Part shown: positions 26,652 to 36,663 of the stretch, one piece after another
How positions within the stretch are numbered: the first letter of the stretch is position 1
How the letters are laid out: every line of letters starts with the position of its first letter
Translations under genes and position numbers: made by a program
Assembly (NCBI GenBank): GCA_029259845.1
Contig: JAJDEI010000095.1
Location: 42,520 to 106,519, forward strand
DNA length: 64,000 nt
From: Planctomycetaceae bacterium
GTDB taxonomy: Bacteria; Planctomycetota; Planctomycetia; Planctomycetales; Planctomycetaceae
Reading direction: 5' to 3'
Notes under the pieces: generated by a model
What the model saw: only the letters and a program-made list of their open reading frames with translations
Told to the model about the DNA's origin: nothing
Database searches by the model: none

Positions 26652-26995
26652 TCTTGGTCGTACTCATTCGTTCAAAGCGGTTTGGTGGAACGCGGTTTGG
26701 TGGAACCGAGGCCAGCCAGCATCCGGGCCGAGTCTATCGATCTCCCGATGATACCGCAGAGCATCCCATCGCGGTACCAAATGGTCGTCATTCGCGAGGG
26801 CGAACGTGTTCTTCACGATGGGGGGATTGCCGGCGGTCCGCCGCCGACGTTGCCTCCGGGCAAACAGCCTGCTGAGAATGTGTGCCACGGCTGCGTCAGC
26901 CCCGCCGAAAACCGCGAAGCGACTGTATTCTCGTACTTCCGGGATGGCAGTGACACGCGGAATGGAGCGATTCAGCGGGCTGTTTCAAAGGGCTG
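26652..26995. other. Spacer between the sulfatase and DUF5009 genes, with repeat R9
   Basis: 344 bases without a recognisable gene. A short tandem GGTTTGGTGGAACG/CGGTTTGGTGGAACC lies near 26678-26707. The R9 repeat occupies 26803-26870. Short frames here derive from the repeat. Confidence 0.5.
26803..26870 (+). repeat. Dispersed repeat R9, copy 2
   Basis: Reads GCGAACGTGTTCTTCACGAT, GGGGGGATTG and CGACGTTGCCTCCGGG, matching the minus strand of 15513-15568 over about 45 bases with an extra GGCGGTCCGCCG hairpin in the middle. Confidence 0.65.
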
Positions 26996-28492
26996 TTAAG
27001 GCGCGGCGTATGGTGCCGGTTGTTGGCCGGGGCGATATCCCGAAGAAACGTACGGATTGGTGATCCCGAAGAAGCGAGCGGTCATCAGGTCGGTTTTTGA
27101 TTTGCCGCCGTGCCAGAGGTCCCACTTGGGGTCCGCGTGTTCGTGAAAGAACTGATGCAGCCGGCGTCGCAGGTGAAGCATCGTTTCCGCGTGTTCGGGC
27201 AGGCCATAGACGTTGTCGTGCTCATTCGGGTCGGACGGCAGATGATACAGTTCGTTGGGCGTCTGGTGGATGCGCTCGATGTACTTCCAGTCATCTGTCC
27301 GGATCGCGCGGACGTTTTCGACCTCAAGAAAGTGCACGTTCTCCCACCCAACACCCTCATTTTCGGTGTCCTTCGCGCGCAGCAAGGGCGAGAAGTCGCG
27401 TCCGGGAAATGTCCAGTTGCCGGACGGTTTCCGTTCGACATTGAGGAGGGACAAGATCGTTGGCAGCAGGTCATAGTTGCTGACGATTTCGTCACGCCGC
27501 CGGTTGGCCGGAATCTGCCCGGGAAGCCGCAGGATGAGCGGGATGTGCATGGTCCAGTCGAAGGCAGTCAACGGCCGCGTGTGATCCCCCATGCCCCAGT
27601 ACCCCGCATGACCGCCGGCGAGACCCTGGTCAGCAGTGAAGACGACGAGCGTATCGTCGGCGAGGTGAACGTCGTCGAGCGTCTGCATGACCCGGCCGAC
27701 ACCGTCATCAATCCCGCTCACCTCGGCGGCGTACTTGCGGATGATCTGCAGGTCACCGATCCACTCCCCGTAGTTGTGGTTCCAGGGCTGCGGCGGCGAA
27801 CGCGGGAACGAGGGGAGTTCCTGGTCGGCATACCGGTCCCGGTGAGAGTTGCGAATCTCTTCACGCATCGCCCTCCCCAGACCGTACGGGCCGTTGTAGG
27901 CAAGAAACAGAAAAAACGGTCGCTCGCGATTTTCCTTGATGAAATCGACGGCGTGATCAGTCCACAGGTCGGTGAGGTACTGCGGCTCCGTCCGCAGGCG
28001 ACCATTTTCGATGACCTCCTGATCGTAGAATCCGGCGGACGAACCGTGCGGTTTCGTGATCCATGAGGTGAATCCCTCCTGCGGCGTCATGTTGCCGCCG
28101 AGATGCCATTTGCCGCTCAGGCCCGCCACATAACCGGCGTCGACCAGCAGCGACGGCAGTGTGTCGAACTCCTCCAGCATGTTGTACGCCTGCGGACCGA
28201 CCTGGGGGGCCCTCCCCAGATAACGATGGACCCCGTGCTGGCAGGGCATCAAACCGGTAAGAACCGTTGCCCGCGTGGGTGAACAGACCGCGTTGTTGGC
28301 GTACGCCCGGGTGAACAGCGTTCCCTGTTCGGCAAGGCGATCGATGTGGGGCGTCGAAATGTCCGGATTCCCAGAGCACCCCAGCGTCCACGGCCCCTGA
28401 TTATCGGTCATGATGAGCACAACGTTCGTCGGCCGTGAGGCATTCGCACTGCTGAGCAGCGTTAACATCAAGAGGGCGGTGAGGTTCGACAT
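26996..28492 (-). CDS. Secreted sulfatase (S1 family)
   Basis: A 498-residue sulfatase with a short signal peptide (MSNLTALLMLTLLSSANA). The first metal site is VVLIMTDNQGP, with Asp-Asn where many family members have Asp-Asp. The formylglycine motif is C70-S-P-T-R, followed by ATVLTGLMPCQHGVHRYLG. KWHLGG and VFTADQGLAGGH are further active-site segments, and ELYHLPSDPNEHDNVYG is the typical C-terminal part. It is probably exported and matured by a formylglycine-generating enzyme, none of which is encoded here. It precedes the DUF5009 gene on the same strand. Confidence 0.9.
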   Translation of the reverse strand: MSNLTALLMLTLLSSANASRPTNVVLIMTDNQGPWTLGCSGNPDISTPHIDRLAEQGTLFTRAYANNAVCSPTRATVLTGLMPCQHGVHRYLGRAPQVGPQAYNMLEEFDTLPSLLVDAGYVAGLSGKWHLGGNMTPQEGFTSWITKPHGSSAGFYDQEVIENGRLRTEPQYLTDLWTDHAVDFIKENRERPFFLFLAYNGPYGLGRAMREEIRNSHRDRYADQELPSFPRSPPQPWNHNYGEWIGDLQIIRKYAAEVSGIDDGVGRVMQTLDDVHLADDTLVVFTADQGLAGGHAGYWGMGDHTRPLTAFDWTMHIPLILRLPGQIPANRRRDEIVSNYDLLPTILSLLNVERKPSGNWTFPGRDFSPLLRAKDTENEGVGWENVHFLEVENVRAIRTDDWKYIERIHQTPNELYHLPSDPNEHDNVYGLPEHAETMLHLRRRLHQFFHEHADPKWDLWHGGKSKTDLMTARFFGITNPYVSSGYRPGQQPAPYAAP

Positions 28493-28624
28493 GAGGGCGT
28501 GCTTTCCGAGAGAAGCCGGCTGCTTCTTTGAATGTAGAACTGGTTCGTGCCAGCGTCCGCCGCTGACCGCGATTTCGATCTGACACCGGATTCACCATCG
28601 CAGGGTCGATGTGCCGAAAAACCG

Positions 28625-28789
28625 CCACGACGCCAAGAGCAACAAATTCTACTGGTGTTTCCCACAGGCTTCGCAAGCCGACGCGCGCCTACCGGCGAAT
28701 TCTTCCAGCCTTGATCGATTGACCCGCGTACGGCACCGAATCTCGTGGGTCTTGCCCAAGGCTCGACTTGGCGTTCCTGGCGTCTTGGC
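28625..28789 (+). repeat. Palindromic element R2, copy 1
   Basis: The ends are GCCACGACGCCAAGA (28625-28639) and TCCTGGCGTCTTGGC (28775-28789), imperfect inverted repeats. The interior shares CACAGGCTTCGCAAGCCGAC with the copy at 41941-42107, and similarity extends a few tens of bases outside, including CGCAGGGTCGA. It fills much of the 28493-28964 gap upstream of the tetR-like gene. Confidence 0.8.
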
Positions 28790-28911
28790 GGTTCAACCGA
28801 ACGGCTTAGAGCGAAACAAGGTCGACGAAGCGATGTGGCGGTCGGCGTCCGCTTCTTCGCCATCGTTGGCCCGCAGCTTGACAGTATTCTCCCCAATTTT
28901 CCACTTTCCCC

Positions 28912-28950
28912 TTGCCGTTAAACAGGCGTTTCATACACTTGTTTGAACAT
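28912..28950 (+). promoter_or_regulatory. Candidate promoter and operator of the tetR-like gene
   Basis: TTGCCG (28912-28917) and TACACT (28934-28939) are spaced 16 bases apart. An imperfect dyad, TTAAACA near 28918 and TGTTTGAA near 28939, spans the spacer and the -10. A regulator bound there would block the promoter, the normal TetR arrangement. The match to consensus is only moderate. Confidence 0.35.
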
Positions 28951-28964
28951 AACAAGGTTTGGAA

Positions 28965-29663
28965 ATGGCTGACGACACTCGACTACGAATCCTGCGGGCG
29001 GGCGGTCCCATCTTCGCCGGGGGCGGGTTTGAAGGGACGACGGTCCGGGAAATCTGCGCTGCGGCGGACGTGAATCTCGCGAGTGTCAACTACCACTTCG
29101 GCAGCAAAGAGACTCTGTACCTGGAGACGGTCCAACTGGCTCATCAGGAAAAGCTGCTGCGCGTGCCTCCGGCTGCATGGCCGGCTGACGCCTCGCCGCA
29201 GGACAAGTTGCGAGTCTTCGTCGGCACGATTCTGAATCGGCTTCTGGGCGAAGGAGATATTGGTTGGGAAACGCGGCTGCTGATGCGTGAGATGATTCAC
29301 CCGACTCATGCCTGCAGGCCGTTGGTCGAGGACTACATCCGCCCGCAGTTCGACCAATTGCTCGACGTGTTGGCGGAACTGCTCCCGGACACAACGGAGC
29401 CGTCTGTCCGTCATCGCGTGGCTTTTAGTATTGTCGGGCAGTGTTTGCACTACCGTTTTGCCAGTGAGTTCGTGTCGCTGCTGATCGGGGACGAACGAAG
29501 CACGGGGGCGTATTCCATTGAGGAGTTGTCCGAGCATATCACCCGGTTTTCGCTCGGGGGCCTTGAAGCCTTTCGGAACGAACAGCCGCGATCAACGTGT
29601 CTGACGGAACGGCCCGAGAAGCGGAACGAGTCCGGCACGGTTTCCGCAACAAGCATCCATTGA
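28965..29663 (+). CDS. TetR/AcrR family regulator, CerR-like
   Basis: A 232-residue regulator. The N-terminal helix-turn-helix domain has FEGTTVREICAAADVNLASVNYHFGSKETLY. The C-terminal part (LLMREMIHPTHACRPLVEDYIRPQFDQLLDVLAELL) matches the CerR-type ligand/dimer domain (DUF1956). ATG 28965 is preferred, with AAGG upstream. The tail after residue 205 is polar and may be disordered. It is followed within 20 bases by the membrane fusion protein and the RND pump, so it is the likely repressor of that efflux operon. The inducer is unknown. Confidence 0.9.
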   Translation: MADDTRLRILRAGGPIFAGGGFEGTTVREICAAADVNLASVNYHFGSKETLYLETVQLAHQEKLLRVPPAAWPADASPQDKLRVFVGTILNRLLGEGDIGWETRLLMREMIHPTHACRPLVEDYIRPQFDQLLDVLAELLPDTTEPSVRHRVAFSIVGQCLHYRFASEFVSLLIGDERSTGAYSIEELSEHITRFSLGGLEAFRNEQPRSTCLTERPEKRNESGTVSATSIH

Positions 29664-29680
29664 CGTCGGGGCAAATCACC

Positions 29681-31333
29681 GTGACTGAGTCAGAAACTTC
29701 AAGCAGCCCGGACGGCATGCATCGTTCGCAGCAAACCGCTGGCGAGGTCTTTCGGGTCTTGGCGCCGGTGGCGATTGTCGCATTGGGGATTGGCGGGTTC
29801 ATGGTCTTCGGACAGCGTCCGGAGAAAGCACCGCGAGAAACGCCTGACGACGTCGCCGCGGCGGTCGAGACCGCTGCGATCGAAGCGGCGGACGGGGATT
29901 TCACAATTGAAATCGACGGCGTGGCGCTGTCTTACCGCCGGGTGACCTACTCCGCCGAAGTGGCCGGACGGGTGACAAAGAAAGTCAAGCAATGCCGGGC
30001 CGGGCATTACGTTGACGCGGACGAGTTTCTGCTGGAGGTCGATCCGACCAACTACGAACTGGAAGCCGAGCGACTGACGGTTCAGATTGAACGGGCGGAC
30101 CAGAATCTGGCTGAGGCGGACGTTGATGTGCGAAACACCGAGTCGCTCATCGAACTGGCCAAGGAGAACCTGAAGCTCGAACAAGACAACCTGGCGCGCG
30201 TCCAGCAGTTGGCCACGAAGAATGCGACGACCGACACGAGCTTAGACACCGCCCGCATGAAGGAGCTTTCTTCACGCAACGCCCTGCGGACGCTCGAAAA
30301 TCAATTGAGTGCATTCAAACAGCGGACCAACACGCTCCGGGCAGCGAAGAAACTGGCTCAGACAGAGTTGAAGCGGGCGACGGTCGATGTCGCCCGGACA
30401 AAGGTGTCGGCACCAATCTCCGGCACGTTGGTCACCGTCGACGTCGAGGAGGGGGACTACGTCAAAACCGGGGATCCCCTGTTTTCAATCAACGACACGG
30501 AAACCATGGAGGTCAGTTGCCAACTCCGTGTGGATGAGTTGTATTGGATCTGGTTGCAGGCGGGAGCGTTCGGCAATCATGCTGATCCGGATGGCGGAAA
30601 GGAGTTGGAGTTCAGCCTTCAGGCTGCAGCGGGCAGGCGAAAGCCTGAACTCCAACAGGCGGGTCGGGAGGCGACGTTTGAAATCCCCAACATCCCGGTC
30701 GAGGTCGCGTTTCCGTTTCGGGATACCGAGTACCTGTGGTCGGGCGTGCTGTCGCGATATGACGGCACGGGGCTCGATCCCTCCACGCGAACCATTCCCT
30801 GCCGTGTGCGGGTCGATGCCCCGACGGACGTTCGTGTCGGCGGCGACGGCATCGCCGGGGCGGTCGTGCCGCCCACGCTGTTCAGCGGCATGTATGTGAA
30901 GGTTCGCATTCCCATCGAGACAACCGTGCCCATGCTCCGCGTACCGATGACGGCTCTTCACCCCGGCGGAGAAATCTGGGTCGTACGTGACGGGAAACTG
31001 ACGGTCGCCCGTGTGGATGTCGCGCGGAAGGAGGGGGAAACGGTCCTCCTCCTGGCAACCGCCGACGGCCCCAGAGCGGGCGAGCGTGTCATCACCTCGC
31101 CGCTCGCTGCCGTCGAGGAGGGCATGCCGGTCAAGGAGGTCGGACCGGCACCGGAATTGTCTCCCATTCCAGTCGAGCCAGATGGCGAGGTCGGTGCCAC
31201 TGCTTGTCCGTCCGAGTCCGACACGGCCATAGTCTCTCGCACTGCTTCGGACGGACAAGCAGCGCCGATGAGCGGGCGACAGTCTCTTGTGTCCGCCCGA
31301 AGCAGTGGCACGCCGACGGAGGATCGGCCATGA
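29681..31333 (+). CDS. RND efflux membrane fusion protein (HlyD/AcrA type) carrying repeat insertions
   Basis: A 550-residue periplasmic adaptor from GTG 29681; ATG 29717 and a GTG at 29597 are alternatives. One N-terminal membrane anchor (VFRVLAPVAIVALGIGGFMVF) is followed by a lipoyl-like half (AEVAGRVTKKVKQCRAGHYV), a coiled-coil hairpin near residues 120-215, the second lipoyl half (VSAPISGTLVTVDVEEGDYV) and beta-barrel regions. Residues 309-325 are encoded exactly by a 51-base dispersed palindrome. The C-terminal 45 residues lie in another palindromic element. The ATGA overlap with the RND gene shows coupling. Confidence 0.88.
   Translation: MTESETSSSPDGMHRSQQTAGEVFRVLAPVAIVALGIGGFMVFGQRPEKAPRETPDDVAAAVETAAIEAADGDFTIEIDGVALSYRRVTYSAEVAGRVTKKVKQCRAGHYVDADEFLLEVDPTNYELEAERLTVQIERADQNLAEADVDVRNTESLIELAKENLKLEQDNLARVQQLATKNATTDTSLDTARMKELSSRNALRTLENQLSAFKQRTNTLRAAKKLAQTELKRATVDVARTKVSAPISGTLVTVDVEEGDYVKTGDPLFSINDTETMEVSCQLRVDELYWIWLQAGAFGNHADPDGGKELEFSLQAAAGRRKPELQQAGREATFEIPNIPVEVAFPFRDTEYLWSGVLSRYDGTGLDPSTRTIPCRVRVDAPTDVRVGGDGIAGAVVPPTLFSGMYVKVRIPIETTVPMLRVPMTALHPGGEIWVVRDGKLTVARVDVARKEGETVLLLATADGPRAGERVITSPLAAVEEGMPVKEVGPAPELSPIPVEPDGEVGATACPSESDTAIVSRTASDGQAAPMSGRQSLVSARSSGTPTEDRP
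30605..30655 (+). repeat. 51-base palindromic repeat R4 inside a coding frame
   Basis: Begins TTGGAGTTCAGCCTTCAGGC and ends CCTGAACTCCAA. The first 23 bases are identical to the intergenic copy at 63236-63285. It is 51 bases long (17 codons), in frame, and encodes LEFSLQAAAGRRKPELQ within the membrane fusion protein. Confidence 0.88.
31194..31311 (+). repeat. Palindromic element R5 in the 3' end of the fusion protein gene
   Basis: GTGCCACTGCTT (31194-31205) and AAGCAGTGGCAC (31300-31311) are perfect 12-base terminal inverted repeats. An inner stem pairs 31200-31215 with 31247-31262 over 16 bases. It encodes the last part of the fusion protein and ends 18 bases before the RND start codon. Confidence 0.82.
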
Positions 31334-34300
31334 GAGGGATCATCCGCTGGGCGATCAACAACTCGCCGGCGATGAACACGATCATGGTCAGCGTGCTGGC
31401 TGTGGGGTTGCTCAGTTGGATTTCGCTGCGCCGCGAAGACTTTCCGCGGTTCGACCTAGAGATCATCCTGATCACCGTGCCGTACCCCGGCGCGAGTCCG
31501 GAGGAAGTCGAAAACGGCATCTGCCAGAAGATCGAAGAAGCGGTCCGCAGCATCGACGGTTTGAAGAAGGTGACATCGGTCGCCGCCGAAAGCATGGGCA
31601 GCGTCATCCTGGAAGTGAAGTCCGACGCTCCCAATGTGCAGAAGATTCTCAACGAAGTCGAATCGGAAATCGACCGCATCCCCAGCTTTCCCGACCTGGC
31701 GGAGGAGCCGGAGATTCAGCAACTCACGCTACGGCAACCGACGATTTCCGTGGGCGTCGTCGGGGTCGATGACGAGCGGGTCGAGGCGGATGTCCGTTTG
31801 CGGGAGATGGTCGAGAAGGTCCGCAACGACCTGCTGGCGATTCCCCAGATTTCGGTCGCTGAGATTCAAGGCGCGCGGGACTATCAGATCGATGTCGAGA
31901 TCCCCAAATCGACGCTGCGGGAGTACGGGCTGACGCTGCAGGAGGTCGGACGCCGCATTCGCCGGGAGAATCTCGAACTCCCGGGCGGGAACATCAAGGC
32001 CGATTCTCAGGAGTTTCTGCTACGCGGCAAGGCGAAGCGAATTCGTGGGGAAGAGATCGCCAACATCCCGCTGGTGACCACGCAAAACGGCGTGGTGCTC
32101 ACCGTCGACGACCTGGGCGAAGTCAAGGACGACTTCGCGGATCAGCCGTCGATCAGCCGCATCAACGGCAAGCCGGGGTACGCCGTCACCATCGAGGCGG
32201 CCGCCCGCGAAGACATGCTGGCGATGACCGACGCCGTCCACAAATACGCCGACGAGGTCACCCTTCCCGCCGGTTACTCGATCGTGCTGTGGGGAGACCG
32301 TTCGGTTGACGTCAACGACCGTCTGCAACTGCTCAAGCGGAACGGCGTGCAGGGGCTGATGCTCGTTTTTCTCTGCCTCACGCTGTTTCTGGAGATTCGT
32401 CTGGCGTTCTGGGTTGCGTTGGGGATTCCCATCTCGATTCTCGGAGCGTGTATCGTCCTGTGGCAGCTCGACCAGACGCTCAACATGCTGTCGATGTTCT
32501 CGTTCGTGATCGCGTTGGGCATTGTTGTGGACGATGCGATCGTGATCGGCGAGAACATCTACGCGCATCGGCAGATGGGCAAGGACTTCAAGCAAGCGGC
32601 TCTGGACGGCACGCTGGAAGTGCTGCCGTCGGTGGCGGCGTCGGTGACGACGACCGTGTTCGCCTTCACGCCCATGTTTTTTGTGACCGGGGTGATGGGC
32701 AAGTTTTTTGCCGTGATGCCGCTGGCGGTGATTGCCATGCTGCTGATCTCGTTGACGGAGGGGATGCTGATTCTGCCGTGTCACCTGGCTCATCCCCCTT
32801 CGGCTTTGACGTGGACGCAACGGGCCCGTCGCTGGCGGAGCGAAATGCGATTAGTCGTCTCGCGGTGGACGATCGGTGCGGCTGTCGTATTTGTTGCATT
32901 TGTCCTCGACCATGTGGCGTGGCCTTATCGTTATGTCAGCCGCGCCAGCCATTGGATCACCGGTCACGTTGCGATGCTGTTGGACACGATCATCAATCGG
33001 TTCTATGTGCCGTTGCTGAACCGTTGCCTGCAGTATCCGGCGATCGTGTGCAGTGCCGCTGTGAGCGTGCTGCTGATTTCTGCAACGCTCGTGACCAGCG
33101 GTACCGTGCCGTGGGTCATCTTCCCCAAGCTCGACAGCCGCCGCATTCAGGCGCGCGTGGTGTTTCCGGACGGCACTCCCACGCGGGTGACGGATGCCGC
33201 CACCCGGCGGATCGAGGAGGCCATTCACCGTGTCTGCCAGCGACACGAGGAACAGGGTGGCACGGAACAGGGTGGCACGGAACAGGGTGGCGACGTGTTG
33301 CGGCTCACGCACCGTCTTGTTGGGCAGGTTTCCTCACAATCCCCCGGCGGAGCGGCCGACCGGACGCAGGGGGGACACGCCGGCAGCGTGCTGGCGGCGC
33401 TGGTGGAATCGAGCGAGCGGTCCGTCACGAGCCAGCAATTAGTGGACGAATGGCGTGAGGAGATCGGCCCGATCGCTGGGGCAGAGACGCTGAGCTTCGG
33501 CAGCCTCAGCATGGGACCGGGCGGATCACCCATCGAATTCAAACTGCTGACCGGTGGCGACGACATGGCGTCGCTGGAGGCGGCCGTCGAGGAGTGCAAA
33601 GCCGAACTGGCTTCCACGCCGGGCGTGTTTGATGTCTCCGATGATTCTCGCCCCGGCAAATGGGAAATGCAAATGACCGTCAAGAAGGATGCCCGGTCGC
33701 TGGGCGTGCCCTTGCAGGACATCGCCGGGACGGTCCGGTCCGCGTATTACGGCGAAGAAGTCATGCGGCTGCAACGCGGGCGGCATGAGGTCAAACTCAT
33801 GGTCCGCTACCCGGCGGAGGAGCGGCACTCGCTCGCCGAGTTCGACGAGATCCGCGTCGACACGGGAGACGGAGCCCAGCGTCCGCTGAGCGAACTGGCC
33901 GACATCAACATCGAACGGGGGTATTCGGAAATCAACCGCGTGAATCAGCGGCGGTCGATCACCATCACCGCCGACGTTGACGAAGCGAAGGCCAATGCCG
34001 CCGAAATCGTCGCCGGGTTGCAGGCCGATTTCATGCCCCGATTACTGGAACGGTACCCCCATGTCGACGTCCGTTGGGAAGGACAGGCGGAACAGTCGGT
34101 TGAGTCGATCCAGAGCCTGTTCCTCGGACTGGCGATCGCCCTGCTGGCGACCTACGTGCTGCTGACGATGCAGTTCACGTCGTATATCCAACCGGCGATC
34201 ATCATGGCGGTCATCCCGTTCGGGTTCACCGGGGCTCTGTGGGGGCACGCTTTGATGGGACTGCCGCTGACGCTGTTCAGCGTGCTCGGTCTCGTGGCGC

Positions 34301-34743
34301 TGACCGGGGTCGTCGTCAATGACTCGATCGTGCTGGTCGACTTCGCCAATGCCCGGGTACGGGACGGGATGCCGCTGTACGATGCGCTGGTCGAGACGGG
34401 ACGCCGCCGCTTTCGCCCGGTGCTTCTCACGTCGATGACGACCGTGGCCGGACTGGCACCCATTCTGACGGAAACGTCACAGCAGGCCCAACTGCTGATC
34501 CCGATGGCCAATAGCCTCTGTTTCGGATTGATTCTGGCGACGACTTGGGTGCTCGTGCTTGTCCCGACGTTCTACTCGATCTACGGCCGCATCGTCCTGA
34601 AGAACCCGTCGGCTCGCTCGGAAGACCACAGCGGCGAGGGCGACGTCTTTCCACGCCCCTCCGCGCTCGTCGATTCGTTCGACGCCGCACCCGCAGAAGC
34701 ACCTCCCACTCCGGCGGCCGTCGCCTCGACAAGTCTCCGTTGA
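31330..34743 (+). CDS. RND efflux pump, AcrB/HAE1-like inner membrane transporter
   Basis: A 1137-residue proton-driven pump. The first helix follows [19 protein letters not shown]. Porter-domain sequence ([21 protein letters not shown]) follows, then the central helices with [21 protein letters not shown], whose paired Asp are the proton-relay residues. The second half repeats this as [24 protein letters not shown] 31330 overlaps the adaptor stop as ATGA; the open frame to 31204 is only the adaptor in another frame. Near residue 641 the periplasmic loop contains a 15-base tandem repeat encoding [12 protein letters not shown]. No outer-membrane TolC gene is nearby. Confidence 0.93.
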   Translation: MRGIIRWAINNSPAMNTIMVSVLAVGLLSWISLRREDFPRFDLEIILITVPYPGASPEEVENGICQKIEEAVRSIDGLKKVTSVAAESMGSVILEVKSDAPNVQKILNEVESEIDRIPSFPDLAEEPEIQQLTLRQPTISVGVVGVDDERVEADVRLREMVEKVRNDLLAIPQISVAEIQGARDYQIDVEIPKSTLREYGLTLQEVGRRIRRENLELPGGNIKADSQEFLLRGKAKRIRGEEIANIPLVTTQNGVVLTVDDLGEVKDDFADQPSISRINGKPGYAVTIEAAAREDMLAMTDAVHKYADEVTLPAGYSIVLWGDRSVDVNDRLQLLKRNGVQGLMLVFLCLTLFLEIRLAFWVALGIPISILGACIVLWQLDQTLNMLSMFSFVIALGIVVDDAIVIGENIYAHRQMGKDFKQAALDGTLEVLPSVAASVTTTVFAFTPMFFVTGVMGKFFAVMPLAVIAMLLISLTEGMLILPCHLAHPPSALTWTQRARRWRSEMRLVVSRWTIGAAVVFVAFVLDHVAWPYRYVSRASHWITGHVAMLLDTIINRFYVPLLNRCLQYPAIVCSAAVSVLLISATLVTSGTVPWVIFPKLDSRRIQARVVFPDGTPTRVTDAATRRIEEAIHRVCQRHEEQGGTEQGGTEQGGDVLRLTHRLVGQVSSQSPGGAADRTQGGHAGSVLAALVESSERSVTSQQLVDEWREEIGPIAGAETLSFGSLSMGPGGSPIEFKLLTGGDDMASLEAAVEECKAELASTPGVFDVSDDSRPGKWEMQMTVKKDARSLGVPLQDIAGTVRSAYYGEEVMRLQRGRHEVKLMVRYPAEERHSLAEFDEIRVDTGDGAQRPLSELADINIERGYSEINRVNQRRSITITADVDEAKANAAEIVAGLQADFMPRLLERYPHVDVRWEGQAEQSVESIQSLFLGLAIALLATYVLLTMQFTSYIQPAIIMAVIPFGFTGALWGHALMGLPLTLFSVLGLVALTGVVVNDSIVLVDFANARVRDGMPLYDALVETGRRRFRPVLLTSMTTVAGLAPILTETSQQAQLLIPMANSLCFGLILATTWVLVLVPTFYSIYGRIVLKNPSARSEDHSGEGDVFPRPSALVDSFDAAPAEAPPTPAAVASTSLR

Positions 34744-34809
34744 CTGCTGTGCGAATCCTCACCGAACGAGGCGTCGCCCAGAGTCTTGTTCCGGTTTCTC
34801 TGATCTCAG

Positions 34810-34862
34810 AGTCTCTCCGGAAACGGATGGCCCGTTTTGCCGGGAGGGCGAGGCTCCGGACG
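34810..34862 (+). repeat. Dispersed repeat R6, copy 4
   Basis: Reads GAGTCTCTCCGGAAACGGAT, then CCGTTTTGCCGGGAGGGCGAGG and CTCCGGA. It is in the convergent spacer between the RND pump gene and the glycosyltransferase gene, where a terminator would be expected. Confidence 0.7.
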
Positions 34863-34867
34863 AACTT

Positions 34868-35980
34868 TCAGCCGGCGATGTTCTTCCACAGGGTGAACAG
34901 CTCGTGAGCCCGGTCGGCAATGTTAAATCTCTGAGACACGCGGCGCCGCGCAGAGTCTCCGAGGCGCATCCGCAGCTCCGCATTGCCCACGAGTTGCCGC
35001 ACGGCATCTGCCAATGCGGGGGCGTTGTCGGGATCCACGAGCAGGGCAGACTCTCCGTCAGCCAGCATCTCAGCCGTCCCGCCGACGCGGGTGGCGACGA
35101 TGGGGACGGAGCAAGCGGACGCTTCGAGCAATACGCGGCCAAAGGGCTCCTGCCGCGCGGGATGAATCAGCAGGCCGGCCTCGCTGAACAGCCGTCCGAC
35201 GTCCTCGCGATAACCAAGCCAATGGAACCGCTCAGCAATCCCGGCATCGGCGAGCGAGTCGTGCAGCGATCGCTCGAATTCGATGCTTTCCGGTTTCGTC
35301 GAGTAGCGCTCTCCGATGACCGCGTAGTGCAGCGACGGGAGCCGATCGGCCAGTGCGATCGCCGCCCGGACGAGCAGATCAAGGCCCTTCCGCAGTCCGA
35401 CCTGCCCGACCGTGACCGCGACCATTGTGTGATCGGGCAACTGCAACTCGGCTTGCAACTCGCCGGTCTTCGGCCGCGGTCGCCACGTTTCGCAGTCGAT
35501 GCCGTTGTGCAACACGGTGACCCGCGTGGCATCGAGTCCTTGAGCGATGTGAAAGTCACGGGTCGCTTCGGAGACCGCGATCAGACGGGCGTTGCCATTC
35601 AGGTGTGCGACCGCAGTACGGCTCAGCCGGATGATATCGCGGAGATGGCCCGTGCAGGGACAGGCAATTCGTGCCGCAAGGCGGCCGGTGATCCGTGCCA
35701 TCGAGAGACTATTGGCATGCGCCACGTCCGGGGTGAGTCGTTCGGCGATCACCGCCAGATTGTCGAGCACTATTTCGGGGGGCGACCGTTTTCCGCCCGT
35801 GTCGAACAGCGAGAACGGCACATGCGTGACGTTTCGTTCGGACAACGCATCGGCAAGACGGCCTTCGCCGGGGGCGAGAACCGTCACTCGCACATCGGGA
35901 GGACAGTCGTCAAGGACCGCCAAGAGCGAACGCTCGCCGCCGTTGACCGTGCCGTACTCGCAGAGGATGAGGACGTGCAT
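34868..35980 (-). CDS. GT4-family glycosyltransferase
   Basis: A 370-residue GT-B fold enzyme. N-terminal [20 protein letters not shown] is the acceptor-side start. [20 protein letters not shown] opens the C-terminal nucleotide-sugar domain, and [34 protein letters not shown] contains the E-x7-E motif. No membrane helix is seen. The start codon overlaps the stop of the ABC ATPase gene as GTGATG, so either GTG 35983 or ATG 35980 is used. It is the third gene after sulfite reductase and the ABC ATPase. The sugar and acceptor are unknown. Confidence 0.88.
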   Translation of the reverse strand: MHVLILCEYGTVNGGERSLLAVLDDCPPDVRVTVLAPGEGRLADALSERNVTHVPFSLFDTGGKRSPPEIVLDNLAVIAERLTPDVAHANSLSMARITGRLAARIACPCTGHLRDIIRLSRTAVAHLNGNARLIAVSEATRDFHIAQGLDATRVTVLHNGIDCETWRPRPKTGELQAELQLPDHTMVAVTVGQVGLRKGLDLLVRAAIALADRLPSLHYAVIGERYSTKPESIEFERSLHDSLADAGIAERFHWLGYREDVGRLFSEAGLLIHPARQEPFGRVLLEASACSVPIVATRVGGTAEMLADGESALLVDPDNAPALADAVRQLVGNAELRMRLGDSARRRVSQRFNIADRAHELFTLWKNIAG

Positions 35981-36663
35981 CACAATTCCGCTGCCGCCGG
36001 GTTTGCGATCATGCCGTCGCGAATTTCGAGGACCGGATCGTCCGCTTGGAGGAATCGGTCGTCGTGGGTCACGATCACCACGGTAGTGGCCAACTCCGTA
36101 TGCAACGTCCTGAGAAGTCGAAAGATATCCGCCCCGTTTTCGGAATCCAGTTCTCCGGTCGGTTCGTCCGCCAGGATGAGTGAGGGCCGCTTGAGCAGGG
36201 CCCTTGCAATGGCGACCCGCTGTTGTTCGCCGCCGGAAAGTTCCGCCGGCCGATGGTCCAGCCGGTCGCCCAGCCCCACGTCCTTCAGCAACGACATCGC
36301 GGCGGGCCGTTTCTCGGCCACGTCCCGCGGGTTGGTGAGAAACGGTGCCAGCACATTGTCGACAGCGGACAGATTGCCGAGCAGGTTGAAGCTCTGAAAG
36401 ACGAAACCGATTTCGTCGCGCCGCATGTGGTTTCGCGTGCGGTCATCGAGTGTTGATAGCTTGCGGCCGCCGATGCTGATTTCGCCACTGGACGGCTCAT
36501 CCAGCATGCCGAGCAAGTACAGCAGCGTGCTTTTTCCACTTCCGGAGGGGCCGACGATGATGGTAAACGTCCCCTTTTCGATCGTGCAGGAGAGCCCCCG
36601 CAGCACGGGAATCTCGACCGTGCCGCGGCGGTACGTTTTGGTGACACGGTCGACGATAATCAT
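35980..36663 (-). CDS. ABC transporter ATPase, LolD/MacB-like
   Basis: A 227-residue cytoplasmic ATPase. Walker A is GPSGSGKST, the Q-loop is [18 protein letters not shown], the signature is [15 protein letters not shown] and Walker B is [12 protein letters not shown]. The H-loop is VTHDDR. The sequence type is that of the LolD/MacB/FtsE group, which works with FtsX-like permeases, but no permease is adjacent. Its ATG overlaps the sulfite reductase stop by four bases, and the next gene overlaps its stop, so the three genes are translationally coupled despite their unrelated roles. Confidence 0.9.
   Translation of the reverse strand: MIIVDRVTKTYRRGTVEIPVLRGLSCTIEKGTFTIIVGPSGSGKSTLLYLLGMLDEPSSGEISIGGRKLSTLDDRTRNHMRRDEIGFVFQSFNLLGNLSAVDNVLAPFLTNPRDVAEKRPAAMSLLKDVGLGDRLDHRPAELSGGEQQRVAIARALLKRPSLILADEPTGELDSENGADIFRLLRTLHTELATTVVIVTHDDRFLQADDPVLEIRDGMIANPAAAEL

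Noticed and set aside
34904..36397. 497-residue plus-strand frame opposite the glycosyltransferase and ABC ATPase
   Set aside because: The opposite strand has complete motifs of two known families with overlapping junctions; this frame has none.
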